From contig DATKSK010000030.1 of NCBI GenBank assembly GCA_035531755.1, forward strand, positions 62,001 to 126,000: a stretch of DNA of 64,000 bases, read 5' to 3'. The stretch is from Acidimicrobiales bacterium. Its GTDB lineage: Bacteria > Actinomycetota > Acidimicrobiia > Acidimicrobiales > UBA8190. The notes under the pieces were generated by a model that was not told where the DNA came from, made no database searches, and worked only from the letters and a program-made list of their open reading frames with translations. The translations under genes and the position numbers were made by a program. Below, piece by piece: positions 27,082 through 37,600 of this stretch. The stretch's first letter is position 1; the number at the start of each line of letters is the position of its first letter.

Positions 27082-28455
27082 CTACTTGCGCTCTACAAGT
27101 GATCCCGGGGTCACCACCGACCCGGGGACCACCGCCGGTCCCGGGGCCGTCGTGGCAGCTCCGGCCTCGGCGCCGGGCGCGGCGCCGCTCCCCCCGGCCG
27201 CGGTATCCGCGGACGCGGACGGGTCGACGGCCGGCCGAGCGTGGCCGTCACCGGGGCCGGTCGTGTCGGCGGTGACGCCGAGCGCCCGTGTCACCGGCGC
27301 GTCGTCGGCCGCCCACCGGCCCTCGGCGGTGGCCGCGTCGGCGCCGGCGGCGCCGTCGGCGGCGTCCTTGCGCAGGCCGGGGTGGAACAGCGTGTACAGC
27401 GCCAGGCCCAGGACGATCACCCCGAACGGGATCACGGCGTTGCCCTGCTTGTCGAACAGCGGGTACAGGAGGAACGCGGACAGGACCGCCGTCCACGCCC
27501 ACAGGATGGCGACGGTGCGCCGGGGCCCGTGCCCCAGGCGCAGGAGCCGGTGGTGCACGTGGTCCTTGTCGGGCGTGTGGAACCCCGTCCCCCGCGCCGT
27601 GCGACGGATGAACGCGAACGCCATGTCGGCGATGGGCACACCCAAGATGAAGAGCGGGATGAACAGCGGGGCGAAGAAGAAGTAGGTCTGGCCGCTCACG
27701 TCGGGCGTGCGCCCGCCGATCAGCATGGTCGACGCCGCCATGAGCAGACCCAGGAACAACGCGCCGGCGTCTCCCATGAAGGCGCGCGCCGGGTGGAAGT
27801 TGTGCGGCAGGAAACCCACGCAGACCCCGAGCGCCACGACGGCGATGAGCGGGCCGAGATTGTCGGGCGGGAGGACGCCGAGGTAGACGAGCCGCAGGCC
27901 GTACACGGCGAGCGCACCCGAGGCGATGGCGACGATCCCCGTGGCGAGCCCGTCGAGCCCGTCGATGAGATTCACGGCATTGGTGATGACGATGACCCAC
28001 AGCGCCGTGAGCAGCGGCGTCACGTCGGGCGACAGGACGAAGAAGCCGACGAAGGGGACCTTGAACTGGAACATGGTCACGCCCAGGAAGACCAGGACCA
28101 TGGCGGCGAGGACTTCACCCGCCATCTTGGCGGGGGCCGACATGTCCCGGACGTCGTCGATCACCCCGACGATGAAGATGACGGTGGCGCCGAGCACGAG
28201 GCCGAGCGGCTCCGACGACCCCTGGAACAGGCCCTGGAGCTGCGACAGCTGGGACGCCACGAGAATGGCGACCAGGAAGGCGAGGAACATCGCCACACCC
28301 CCGCCGTAGGGCGTGACGCGTGCGTGGACCCTGCGCTCGTCGGGCTCGGCGACGAACCCGGCGCGCGCCGCCATCCGGCGGATCGGGAACATCGCACCGA
28401 AGGTGGCCACGGCGGCGACCACTGCCACCACGACGTACGCCCCGAGAGGGGGCAC
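27082..28455 (-). CDS. wecA: Undecaprenyl-phosphate GlcNAc-1-phosphate transferase (WecA/MraY family)
   Basis: Integral membrane enzyme that starts lipid-linked cell-envelope glycan synthesis by loading a sugar-1-phosphate on undecaprenyl phosphate. 457 residues with about 11 spans. Family motifs: GVIDDVRDM (Asp-rich metal site), NAVNLIDGLDGLATG, FMGDAGALFLG and the HIHH-like DKDHVHHRLL loop. The last about 110 residues are an Ala/Gly/Pro-rich disordered tail not seen in E. coli WecA. Position next to atp matches mycobacterial rfe (Rv1302). Starts 4 bp after the glyA stop. Confidence 0.94.
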   Translation of the reverse strand: MPPLGAYVVVAVVAAVATFGAMFPIRRMAARAGFVAEPDERRVHARVTPYGGGVAMFLAFLVAILVASQLSQLQGLFQGSSEPLGLVLGATVIFIVGVIDDVRDMSAPAKMAGEVLAAMVLVFLGVTMFQFKVPFVGFFVLSPDVTPLLTALWVIVITNAVNLIDGLDGLATGIVAIASGALAVYGLRLVYLGVLPPDNLGPLIAVVALGVCVGFLPHNFHPARAFMGDAGALFLGLLMAASTMLIGGRTPDVSGQTYFFFAPLFIPLFILGVPIADMAFAFIRRTARGTGFHTPDKDHVHHRLLRLGHGPRRTVAILWAWTAVLSAFLLYPLFDKQGNAVIPFGVIVLGLALYTLFHPGLRKDAADGAAGADAATAEGRWAADDAPVTRALGVTADTTGPGDGHARPAVDPSASADTAAGGSGAAPGAEAGAATTAPGPAVVPGSVVTPGSLVERK

Positions 28456-28459
28456 GACG

Positions 28460-29812
28460 TCAGCCGCCTCCGTCCGGGCTGCCCGCGCCCCCGGTCCCGC
28501 CCCCGACGAGCTGCGCGTACGGGGGGAACCCGCTGCACAGCGCCAGGACCTCTCCCCGCACGCCGTCGAGCACGGCCTCGTCGGCGCGCCCGCGCAGCGC
28601 CCGTCCCATCAGCGAGGCGATGCGGGCCATCTCGGTCGGGCCCATCCCCGTCGTCGTCTGGGCGGCGGTACCCAGCCGGAGCCCCGAGGTCACGAACGGT
28701 GGCCGGGGGTCGTCGGGGATCGTGTTTCGGTTGAGGGTGATGCCGGCACGGTCGAGGACCTCCTGCGCCTGCTTGCCCGTGAGCTCGGCGTCGAAGGGCT
28801 GGAGGTCGATCAGGATCAGGTGGTTGTCGGTGCCCCCCGACACGACGCGGAATCCCTCGGTGGCGAGCGCGGCGGCGAGGGCCTTGGCGTTGGCGACGAC
28901 GGCGGCCGCATAGTCGCGGAACGACGGGAGCGAGGCCTCGCGAAAGGCGATCGCCTTGGCCGCGATGACGTGCTCCAAGGGGCCGCCCTGCAGCCCGGGG
29001 AACACGGCCGAGTCGATCGCCTTGGCGAGGCCCTGGCGGCAGAGGATGGCGCCGCCGCGCGGGCCGCGCAGGGTCTTGTGGGTGGTCAGCGTCACCACGT
29101 CCGCCACCCCGACGGGGTTGGGGTGGACCCCGCCCGCCACCAGACCGGCGGGATGGGCGATGTCGAACATGAGCTGGGCACCCACCGAGTCGGCGATCTC
29201 GCGGAACGGCTCGGGGTCGATGCAGCGCGGGTATGCGGTGGCGCCCGCCACGATGAGCTTGGGGCGCTCGCGCTTGGCGGCGTCGGCCACCTGGTCGAAG
29301 TCGATGACCTCGCCCGGGGTGTCGGGGTCCGACGAGGCCGGGGTCACGCCGTAGGCCACGAAGCGCCAGATCTTGCTGGTGATGCTCGCCGGCGACCCGT
29401 GCGTCAGGTGCCCGCCCTGGTCGAGGCGCATGGCCAGGACGGTGTCACCGGGCTCGAGCAGGGCCTGGTAGACGGCCAGGTTGGCGGTCGCCCCGGCGTG
29501 GGGCTGGACGTTGGCGTGCTCGGCGCCGAACAGGGAGGTGGCCCGGTCCCTCGCCAGGTCCTCGACCTCGTCGATCACCTGGTTCCCGCCGTAGTAGCGC
29601 CGTCCCGGGTAGCCCTCGGAATACTTGTTCGTGAGCACGGAACCCGACGCCGCCAGGACCGCCAGCGAGGTGAAGTTCTCCGACGCGATCAGCTGCAGCG
29701 TGGTCGACTGCCGGTCGATCTCCGCCCGCAGGAGCGCGGCGACCTCGGTGTCGCCGGTGAGCCACTGGTCGAAGGGTGACGCCGCCCGATCGCCGGCGCT
29801 TGCATCGGTCAT
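28460..29812 (-). CDS. glyA: Serine hydroxymethyltransferase
   Basis: PLP enzyme that converts serine plus tetrahydrofolate to glycine plus methylene-THF. 450 residues. [26 protein letters not shown], and the PLP-lysine motif [14 protein letters not shown] are intact, as is [15 protein letters not shown] 29812 starts the usual N-terminal arm; the frame stays open upstream through rpiB on another reading. A Gly-rich tail ([14 protein letters not shown]) ends the protein. Confidence 0.97.
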   Translation of the reverse strand: MTDASAGDRAASPFDQWLTGDTEVAALLRAEIDRQSTTLQLIASENFTSLAVLAASGSVLTNKYSEGYPGRRYYGGNQVIDEVEDLARDRATSLFGAEHANVQPHAGATANLAVYQALLEPGDTVLAMRLDQGGHLTHGSPASITSKIWRFVAYGVTPASSDPDTPGEVIDFDQVADAAKRERPKLIVAGATAYPRCIDPEPFREIADSVGAQLMFDIAHPAGLVAGGVHPNPVGVADVVTLTTHKTLRGPRGGAILCRQGLAKAIDSAVFPGLQGGPLEHVIAAKAIAFREASLPSFRDYAAAVVANAKALAAALATEGFRVVSGGTDNHLILIDLQPFDAELTGKQAQEVLDRAGITLNRNTIPDDPRPPFVTSGLRLGTAAQTTTGMGPTEMARIASLMGRALRGRADEAVLDGVRGEVLALCSGFPPYAQLVGGGTGGAGSPDGGG

Positions 29813-29826
29813 GTCGGTCCTCTCTC

Positions 29827-29854
29827 GGGTCTCGGTCAGCGGGTCTCGGTCAGC
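29827..29854. repeat. 14-bp perfect tandem duplication at the rpiB 3' end
   Basis: GGGTCTCGGTCAGC occurs twice in a row (29827-29840, 29841-29854). The second copy contains the rpiB stop codon, so the last codons of rpiB are duplicated downstream. Confidence 0.9.
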
Positions 29855-30290
29855 GCGTCTCGAGCACGGCGATCTCGTCGATGCGGCGGTCGTGTCGACC
29901 CCCGGCCGGCTCGGTCGACAGGAACGTCTCGATGGCGTCCTTGGCGACCTCGTTGCCCAGGATGCGGCCGCCCATACACACGACGTTGGCATGGTTGTGG
30001 GCGCGCGCCAGGCGCGCCGTGGTGACGTCGTGCACGACGGCGGCCCGTATGCCCGGGACCTTGTTGGCCGCGATGGCGATCCCCATGCCGGTGCCGCACG
30101 CGCACACACCGAGCTGGGCGCGGCCCTCCGCCACGGCGCGTCCGACGGCGGCGCCGAACTCGGGGTAGTCGACCGATGCCTCCGAGTCGGTCCCCAGGTC
30201 GTCGACCTCGTGGCCCATGTCGGCCAGGTGGGAGGCGAGGAACTCCTTCAGGAGGTAGCCGGCGTGGTCGGAGCCGACGGCGATGCGCAT
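29850..30290 (-). CDS. rpiB: Ribose-5-phosphate isomerase B
   Basis: Interconverts ribose-5-phosphate and ribulose-5-phosphate. 146 residues, N-terminus [18 protein letters not shown], catalytic-base cysteine in [17 protein letters not shown], and [22 protein letters not shown] with the phosphate-binding residues. Complete domain, about the usual 140-160 residues. It is 37 bp upstream of glyA and divergent from the thiolase-like gene. Confidence 0.95.
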   Translation of the reverse strand: MRIAVGSDHAGYLLKEFLASHLADMGHEVDDLGTDSEASVDYPEFGAAVGRAVAEGRAQLGVCACGTGMGIAIAANKVPGIRAAVVHDVTTARLARAHNHANVVCMGGRILGNEVAKDAIETFLSTEPAGGRHDRRIDEIAVLETR

Positions 30291-30358
30291 GCGCGAAGCA
30301 TACCGATGCCCCCGCGCCGCTCCGGGGGGCGCGCGGGCCCGGCAGTACGCTCCCCGCC

Positions 30359-31879
30359 GTGCCCCTCGACCCCCGCACCCCCGTCCTGGTGGGGGTGGGC
30401 CAGGTGAGCGAGCCGCCCGACCCGGCGGGGTCCGTCGCCGACCGGCCCGAGCCGGCCGAGCTCATGGCGAGGGCGCTGGCGGCCGCCGCCGGCGACAGCG
30501 GCGCTCCCGGCCTGGGCCGCGCTCTGCTGGAGCGGGGGCAGTCGCTGCGGATCATGGTCCCGCTGAGCTGGCAGTACGTGAACCCGGGGCTCGTCGCCGC
30601 CGAGCGCCTGGGCATCGAGCCCCGGGAGCTGGCCGTGACCGTGATCGGCGGGAACAGCCCCCAGTCGACGGTGAGCCGGACCGCGCTCCAGATCGCCGCC
30701 GGCGAGCTCGATGTGGCCCTGCTGGCAGGGGCGGAGTGCATCTTCACCCGCGTCGCCGCCCGGCGCGACCCCGGCCGTCCCGTGCTGCGGTGGACCTCCC
30801 AACCCGACGACACCCCCCGCCCCGTCGTGCTCGGCACCGACCGGTCCCCTACGACCGATGTGGAGGCGTCCCGGGGGCTCGACCGGCCGCTGCGGGTGTT
30901 CCCGCTCTTCGAGAACGCACTGCGCGCCGCCGCGGGCGAGACCGTCGACGAGCACCAGCGCTCGGTGTCGGAGCTGTGGGCCCGGCTGTCGGAAGTGGCC
31001 GCCGCCAACCCCCACGCATGGTCGCGCCGGGCCCGCAGCCCGGAGGAGATCCGGTCGGTCGGGCCGTCGAACCGCATGGTGTCGTTCCCCTACCCGAAGC
31101 TCATGAACGCCAACGACCGGGTCGACCAGGGCGCCGCGCTCGTCCTGTGCTCGGTGGCCGCGGCCCGCGAGCTGGGCGTGCCCGAGGACCGCTGGGTCTT
31201 CCCGGTCTCCGGGGCCGACGCCCACGACCACTGGTTCCTCTCCCACCGGCAGGACCTGCGGTCGTCACCGGCACTGCGCCTCGCCGCCCGGGGCGCCCTG
31301 GCGCTCGCCGGGGTCGGTGTCGACGATGTGGCGCACGTCGACCTGTACTCCTGCTTCCCGTGCGCCGTGCAGATCGCCGCGGCCGAGCTCGGGCTCCCCC
31401 TCGACGACCCCGGGCGCCCGCTCACCGTCACCGGAGGCCTCGGGTTCGCCGGAGGCCCGGGCAACAACTACGTCACCCACTCCATCGCCACCATGGCCGG
31501 GCGCCTCCGGGACGAGCCGGGTGCGGTGGGGCTCGTCACCGGCCTGGGGTGGTACGCGACGAAGCACGCGGTGGGGCTGTGGTCGACCGAGCCCCCGGCC
31601 GCGGGCTTCCGCTACGCCCACCCGCAGGACGCGGTGGACGCCCTCCCCCGGCGCACGCCGGCATCGGACCACGTCGGGCCGGCCACGGTCGAGACCTACA
31701 CGGTGGTGCACGACAGCGACGGCCGGCCCGAGCGGGCCATCCTTGCCCTCCTGACCGACGACGGGCGACGGGCGTGGGGCACCACGACCGACGGCGACGA
31801 CATGCAGGGCCTGGAGGAGGTCGAGGGTTGCGGGCGCGCCGTCCGCCTGGCGGCGGACGGCCGGGTCACGTTCCGCTGA
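30359..31879 (+). CDS. Thiolase-like protein (TLP1/acetyl-CoA acetyltransferase-like) with extra C-terminal domain
   Basis: 506 residues from a GTG (VPLDPRTPVLVGVGQ). Two thiolase halves are visible, then about 100 residues beyond the fold, as in mycobacterial thiolase-like protein type 1. At the place where thiolases carry the nucleophilic Cys the sequence is IGGNSPQSTVSR, with no Cys; the distal segments are DLYSCFPCAVQ and GGPGNNYVTHSI in place of the usual GGHPxGASG. So a standard biosynthetic or degradative thiolase reaction is doubtful. It interrupts the conserved block between tsaC and rpiB and faces the SnoaL-like gene convergently, 3 bp apart. Confidence 0.8.
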   Translation: MPLDPRTPVLVGVGQVSEPPDPAGSVADRPEPAELMARALAAAAGDSGAPGLGRALLERGQSLRIMVPLSWQYVNPGLVAAERLGIEPRELAVTVIGGNSPQSTVSRTALQIAAGELDVALLAGAECIFTRVAARRDPGRPVLRWTSQPDDTPRPVVLGTDRSPTTDVEASRGLDRPLRVFPLFENALRAAAGETVDEHQRSVSELWARLSEVAAANPHAWSRRARSPEEIRSVGPSNRMVSFPYPKLMNANDRVDQGAALVLCSVAAARELGVPEDRWVFPVSGADAHDHWFLSHRQDLRSSPALRLAARGALALAGVGVDDVAHVDLYSCFPCAVQIAAAELGLPLDDPGRPLTVTGGLGFAGGPGNNYVTHSIATMAGRLRDEPGAVGLVTGLGWYATKHAVGLWSTEPPAAGFRYAHPQDAVDALPRRTPASDHVGPATVETYTVVHDSDGRPERAILALLTDDGRRAWGTTTDGDDMQGLEEVEGCGRAVRLAADGRVTFR

Positions 31880-31882
31880 GTC

Positions 31883-32293
31883 TCAGCCCTCGTCGAGGCC
31901 GCTCATGTCGACGCCGGCGGCGACCAGCTGGCGCTCCAGCAGTCCCCAGTCGTAGTAGTCGCGCCAGGCGGTGATCAGCCCGGCGGCGTCGAACTCGAAG
32001 ATCCCCGCCACGGGGACCTCCATGAGGACGTCGTTGATGGCGAAACGGTCCACGCGCTCGGTGAACGCCGCGTCGCCCACCGACGCCAGCTGCCGGAACT
32101 CGAACGAAAAGTCAGAGGCGAAGCCGGTCTGGAGCTCGAAGACCGGCCGGATCTCGTCGTGGCCCTTCGCCGCGGCGCGATTCGCCTCGCTCCACGTGCC
32201 GCCGGGCGCGAAGAAGCTCGTCAACCGCTCGGGGTCGCGCTGGACCCAGGCGTCGAAAAAGGCGCGGACCGTGTCCGTGTGGTCCTTCGGCAT
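31883..32293 (-). CDS. SnoaL-like / limonene-epoxide-hydrolase-like protein
   Basis: 136 residues, cystatin-like alpha+beta fold of the SnoaL/NTF2 superfamily: N-terminal TVRAFFDAWVQRDPERL and C-terminal IFEFDAAGLITAWRDYYDW. The Arg-x-Asp pair (ERVDRF) and Asp in WRDYYD resemble the catalytic Asp-Arg-Asp set of limonene-1,2-epoxide hydrolase, but the Tyr-x-Asn part is not clear (TWSEANRA). An excellent GGAGGTG ribosome site lies 5 bp before ATG 32293. Substrate unknown. Confidence 0.78.
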   Translation of the reverse strand: MPKDHTDTVRAFFDAWVQRDPERLTSFFAPGGTWSEANRAAAKGHDEIRPVFELQTGFASDFSFEFRQLASVGDAAFTERVDRFAINDVLMEVPVAGIFEFDAAGLITAWRDYYDWGLLERQLVAAGVDMSGLDEG

Positions 32294-32402
32294 CGTGGCA
32301 CCTCCAGTCGGGACGCACCTCCGGCCGGCGCGGCCCGGTGGCGTCGGCCGAGAGCCTGCCACAGCGGCCCGCGCCACCGAGCGGCCCGCGCCCGGGGCGA
32401 CG

Positions 32403-33032
32403 TCAGCCGGCTGCGGCCGCCGCCACGACGTCGGCGAAGGACAGCGCGCCCTCGCGCAGGCACCGCAGGCCGGCCGCGTCCACCGCCACGACGGTGGACG
32501 GCGGCCGCGCGCACCGGCCGCCGTCGACGATCACGGCCACCCGGCCGGCGAAGGCGCGCGCCACGGCCCGCGCCTCGGTGTAGGGCGGCGCCCCGTGCGG
32601 ATTGGCGCTCGTCGTGGCGAGGGGCCCGACCGCCGTGCACAGGCGGCGGGCCACCTCGTGGTCGGGGCAGCGCAGGCCGATGGTGTCGGCGTGGTCGCCG
32701 AGGGCCCAGTCGAGCCCGTGGCGGCGGGGCACCACCAGCGTCAGCGCGCCCGGCCAGAAGATCTCGGCCAGCCGGGCCGCCGTCGGTGGCAGCGCCCCGC
32801 CGGCGCTCAGGGCGTCGGCCTGCGCCCTGGACCCCACCAGGACGGGCAGGTCCAACCCTGCGGGCCGGCCCTTCACCGCGAAGAGCGTCTCCGTCGAGCC
32901 CGGGCACGACGGGTCGACGGCGAGCCCGTAGACGGTGTCGGTGGGGATCGCCACCACCGCGCCGGCCTGGAGCGCGGCGACGGCATCCTGGAGCGCCATC
33001 GCGGTCGGGCCCGGGCGGCTCTCCCCCGTCAT
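32403..33032 (-). CDS. tsaC: L-threonylcarbamoyladenylate synthase (TsaC/Sua5/YrdC)
   Basis: Makes the TC-AMP intermediate for t6A37 of ANN-decoding tRNAs. 209 residues: VAIPTDTVYGLAVD, the KGRP signature (AVKGRPAGLDLPVLV), FWPGALTLVV and TTSANPHGAPP. No Sua5 C-terminal domain. Start overlaps the prmC stop by 4 bp (ATGA), giving a prfA-prmC-tsaC operon. Confidence 0.94.
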   Translation of the reverse strand: MTGESRPGPTAMALQDAVAALQAGAVVAIPTDTVYGLAVDPSCPGSTETLFAVKGRPAGLDLPVLVGSRAQADALSAGGALPPTAARLAEIFWPGALTLVVPRRHGLDWALGDHADTIGLRCPDHEVARRLCTAVGPLATTSANPHGAPPYTEARAVARAFAGRVAVIVDGGRCARPPSTVVAVDAAGLRCLREGALSFADVVAAAAAG

Positions 33033-33963
33033 CCGCCGGCGGACTCCCCCGGCCAGCGCGCCACGAACACCCGGAGGCGGCCGGCGAGGTCGCGCCGCAC
33101 GGCTGCGTCTTCGTACCCGAGCCCCTGCGCCCGTGCGACCACGGCGGCGGCCTGCGTGGGGGCGAGCTCCACGACGATGCTGCCCCCCGGAGCGAGCCAG
33201 CGCCGCGCCGCCGACAGGATGGTCTCGATCGCCTCGAGGCCCGTCGGGCCCGGGACCAGGGCGCCGACGGGCTCATGGTCGCGGACCTCGGGGTCGAGCG
33301 CCTCCCATTCGCGCGCCGAGACGTAGGGGGGGTTGGAGACGACCAGCGCCACCCGTCCGGCGAGCCGGCGCGGAAGGGCCTCGAACCACGAGCCCTGGGC
33401 CGTCGTGACGCGACCCCCCGCCTCCGGCAGCCGGCGGGCCAGCGCGGCGAGGTTCACCGCCAGCACCTCGAGGGCGCCCGCCGACACGTCGGTGGCCCAC
33501 ACCTCGAGCGCCGGGGACGCCGCCGCGCCCTCGGCCGCGAGCGACAGCGCCATCACCCCCGACCCCGCACCGAGATCGACGGCGACGAGCTCGCCGCCGG
33601 GGGCCAGACGCCGCGCCTGCGCCGACAGCTCCTGGAGCGCGATCGCGACGACGTGCTCGGTCTCCGGTCGGGGGATCAGCACGCGGGGGTCGACGTGCAC
33701 CTCCAAGGTGCGGAACTCCCAGGTGCCCAGCACGTACTGCAGGGGCTCCCCGGCGAGCCGTCGGTCGACCAGGCGCTGCACGGCGTCGACCGCGGTCGGC
33801 TCGACGACGTCGTCGAGCCCGGCCACGAGCTCACCGGCGAGCCGGCCGAGGGCGTGGGCGACGATCCATCGTGCCTCGGGGCCCGAGCCGGGCCCGAGGG
33901 CGGTGGAGGCGCGGGCGAGCAGCACTCGTACCGTCGGGGCGGTGGCCGGCGCGGCGCGCCCGG

Positions 33964-33967
<4 letters not shown>
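33029..33967 (-). CDS. prmC: Peptide chain release factor glutamine methyltransferase PrmC (HemK)
   Basis: Methylates the GGQ glutamine of release factors. 312 residues. Helical N-terminal domain, then GTWEFRTLEVHVDPRVLIPRPETE, SAM motif VDLGAGSGVMALSLA and the NPPY motif (VVSNPPYVS) that holds the Gln. Directly downstream of its substrate gene prfA with a 4-bp overlap. Confidence 0.96.
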
Positions 33968-35046
<1,079 letters not shown>

Positions 35047-35212
35047 GGCACCAGGGTACCGACGGGCCCGGCGGCCCCAGGACGCCGGTGTGGAAGGCGG
35101 ACGAGCCGACGCTCAGGGCGACCGGGCCTCCCACCGCCGCTGACGACGGCGTGGACCTGGTGAAGGCCGGCCCGGACCGTCGGTGAACGGTCTTGGCGGT
35201 GGAAGTGGTGAC
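35047..35212. other. Short gene-free stretch between rpmE and prfA
   Basis: About 166 bp with no gene. Probably holds a promoter for prfA-prmC-tsaC after the rpmE terminator. No clear motif seen. Confidence 0.4.
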
Positions 35213-35248
35213 GACCGAGGCCGACGGGGATGCCGTCGGCCTCCGGTC
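35213..35248 (-). terminator. Strong stem-loop after rpmE
   Basis: Nearly perfect 15-bp inverted repeat (35213-35227 with 35233-35248, one bulged base) around a 5-nt loop. It overlaps the last bases of the rpmE stop and lacks a T-tract. Best-looking terminator hairpin in the window. Confidence 0.7.
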
Positions 35249-35474
35249 AGGCGCGTGCTCCGCGCGACTTCGTCGTGCGCTCGCCGTAGCGGCGCTGGAA
35301 GCGCTCGACCCGACCACCGGAGTCGACGAGCTTCTGCTTGCCGGTGAAGAACGGGTGGCACTCGTTGCACAGCTCCACGTGGAGCTCTTGCTTGGTCGAA
35401 CGCGTGGTGAAGGTGTTGCCGCAGGAGCAGCGCACGCTGGCGTCGACGTAGGAGGGGTGGATGTCGGTCTTCAT
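35247..35474 (-). CDS. rpmE: 50S ribosomal protein L31, zinc-binding type
   Basis: Large-subunit ribosomal protein at the central bridge. 75 residues. Four-Cys zinc motif: C-x-C (RCSCGNTF) and C-x2-C ([20 protein letters not shown]). This is the zinc-containing paralogue, not the zinc-free YkgM-like form. A slightly extended basic tail ([10 protein letters not shown]) follows. Lies 37 bp after rho on the same strand. Confidence 0.97.
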   Translation of the reverse strand: MKTDIHPSYVDASVRCSCGNTFTTRSTKQELHVELCNECHPFFTGKQKLVDSGGRVERFQRRYGERTTKSRGARA

Positions 35475-35511
35475 GGTTCCCCAGTGTAGAGGTGCCGTCG
35501 CTCGGGCCGGC

Positions 35512-37296
35512 TCAGACGGGCGGGGCCGGGCCCTTGGCGATCTCGGCCAGGAACTCGTCGTTGCCCTTGGTGGTGCGGATCTTGTCCATGAGCAGCTCCA
35601 ACCCGGCGGCGGCGCTGCCGTCGGCGGCGAGAGCGTTGAGGACCCGTCGCAGCTTCCAGACCTGCTGGAGCTGGCCCCGCTCGAAGAGGAGCTCCTCGTG
35701 GCGGGTCGAGCTGGCGTTGACGTCGATGGACGGGTAGAGGCGGCGCTCGGCGAGGCGCCGGTCGAGCCGGAGCTCCATGTTGCCGGTCCCCTTGAACTCC
35801 TCGAAGATCACCTCGTCCATCTTCGATCCCGTCTCCACCAGCGCGGTCGCCAGGATGGTGAGCGAGCCGCCCTCCTCGATGTTCCGGGCCGCGCCGAAGA
35901 ACTTCTTCGGCGGGTAGAGGGCTCCGGAGTCGACGCCACCGGACATGATCCGGCCGCTCGCCGGCTGCGCCAGGTTGTACGCCCGGGCCAGGCGGGTGAT
36001 GCCGTCGAGCACGATGACCACGTCCCTGCCCAGCTCCACGAGGCGCTTGGCCCGGTCGAGCGTGAGCTCGGCGATGGCGGTGTGCTCGTCGGAGGGCCGG
36101 TCGAACGTGGAGGCCACCACTTCACCCTTGACCGAACGGCGCATGTCCGTGACTTCTTCGGGCCGCTCGTCGACCAACAGCACGATGAGATGCACCTCGG
36201 GGTTGTTCGCCTCGATGGAGTGGGCGATCTGCTTCAGGATCGTGGTCTTCCCCGCCTTGGGGGGAGAGACGATCAGCCCTCGTTGCCCCTTGCCGATCGG
36301 CGAGAGGAGGTCGATGATCCGCGTCGTCACCTCGGCCGCCCCTGAGGTCTCGAGGCGCAGCTTCTCGTCGGGGAACAGCGGCGTCAGGTCCTCGAACCGC
36401 GGGCGGTTGCGCGCCTCGTCGGGCGCGAGATCGGACACCGAGTCGATGCGGATCAGTGCCGGGAACTTCTCGTTCGACGCCGCCGGTCGGCAGGCGCCCT
36501 CGACGTAGTCGCCGCGGCGCAGCGCGAAACGGCGTGCCTGGCTGATCGACACGTACACGTCTTTGGAGCTCGGCAGGTAGCCGTCGGAACGGACGAACCC
36601 GTATCCCTCGTCGCGCAGGTCGAGCAACCCTCGGACCGGGATGAGCTCGCCGCTGTACTGCGCCTCCTGGCCGCCGCCCTGCAGCTCGCGCTCGCCGCCG
36701 CCGCCTCCACCCGGACCGCCTCCACCCGGACCGCGTTCACGGCCTCGGCGGCGCCGGCCCCGGCGGTTGCCGGGCTCGTTGGCACTGGCACCCTGCTGGA
36801 CGTGCTGACGGTTCTGGCCCCCACCCTGGCGTGGGCCGTTGGCCGACCGCTCACCCGACCGGTTCCCGGCACCGGGATCGCCCGAGGCCTGGTCGCCCGA
36901 GGCCTGGTCACCCTGGGTGTGCTCACCCGACGACTGGTCACCGGGCCCCGCCTCCGCCGCCGGGCGCTCGGCGTCCGCGCTCCCGTTGGCGGCGGGTCGG
37001 TCCGGGCCGACCCCGTTGCCCTCGTGGCCGGCGTCCTCGTCGGCGGCGGCGACCTCCGAGGCCCCGTTCGACGTGGCACGCCTGCTCGCGGCGCGGGTCC
37101 GGGCGGGCGCGTCGGTACTGCCGTTGGCGCTCGGCCCGGCGACCTCGACCCCGGCGGCGCGCAGGATCTGGTCGATGATGTCGGCCTTCTTGCTGCGCGA
37201 GTTGGTGTCGAGCGACATCGCCTGGGCGATCGCCCGGAGCTCTTCTCGCTCTTTTCGTTCGAGTACGGACCGCTCGAGCTGTTGCTCTGCAGCCAT
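35512..37296 (-). CDS. rho: Transcription termination factor Rho
   Basis: RNA-dependent ATPase hexamer that terminates transcription. 594 residues. An N-terminal SAP-like helix region, then about 170 residues of low-complexity insertion rich in Gly, Asp, Ser, Gln and Arg (for example [12 protein letters not shown] and runs of Gly), typical of high-GC actinobacteria. Next the RNA-binding cold-shock domain ([19 protein letters not shown]), Walker A PPKAGKTT, Walker [15 protein letters not shown] and the Q/R-loop region. Followed by rpmE as in mycobacteria. Confidence 0.97.
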   Translation of the reverse strand: MAAEQQLERSVLERKEREELRAIAQAMSLDTNSRSKKADIIDQILRAAGVEVAGPSANGSTDAPARTRAASRRATSNGASEVAAADEDAGHEGNGVGPDRPAANGSADAERPAAEAGPGDQSSGEHTQGDQASGDQASGDPGAGNRSGERSANGPRQGGGQNRQHVQQGASANEPGNRRGRRRRGRERGPGGGGPGGGGGGERELQGGGQEAQYSGELIPVRGLLDLRDEGYGFVRSDGYLPSSKDVYVSISQARRFALRRGDYVEGACRPAASNEKFPALIRIDSVSDLAPDEARNRPRFEDLTPLFPDEKLRLETSGAAEVTTRIIDLLSPIGKGQRGLIVSPPKAGKTTILKQIAHSIEANNPEVHLIVLLVDERPEEVTDMRRSVKGEVVASTFDRPSDEHTAIAELTLDRAKRLVELGRDVVIVLDGITRLARAYNLAQPASGRIMSGGVDSGALYPPKKFFGAARNIEEGGSLTILATALVETGSKMDEVIFEEFKGTGNMELRLDRRLAERRLYPSIDVNASSTRHEELLFERGQLQQVWKLRRVLNALAADGSAAAGLELLMDKIRTTKGNDEFLAEIAKGPAPPV

Positions 37297-37600
37297 CAGC
37301 CACCTCGCTAGGTTGCGTCCCCGTATCGGTTTGGGAGAGCCCAGACGTCAGGGGGCACGAACAGGGGGAAAGGCGCCCGGCGTGTCGTCACGCCGAGTCC
37401 ACCGCTGCCCCCACCAAGTCGCCGTCGGAGACCCGTTCAGGAAAGACCGACTGCGAAAGCCTGTCGCCCGCGTCGCTCCGAAGATTTCGGGGGGCGGCGG
37501 TGCCCATATCGTACCGGACACCGAGGCTCGTAGGCAACAACACTCCCACCCCGGGGATTGTTCCCGTTCCGGGGCGAGCGGCCTCGCGCCGGGACCGCCC
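37297..37600 (-). promoter_or_regulatory. rho leader / thrC downstream region
   Basis: 304 bp without a gene. It should carry the rho promoter and 5' leader. A weak inverted repeat CCCCGG (37549-37554) / CCGGGG (37569-37574) with a 14-nt loop lies near the thrC stop side and may act as a thrC terminator. Nothing else recognised. Confidence 0.35.

Noticed and set aside
31883-32293. Naming the gene limonene-1,2-epoxide hydrolase
   Set aside because: The Tyr-x-Asn part of the active site is not clear, so only SnoaL/LEH-like fold is supported.
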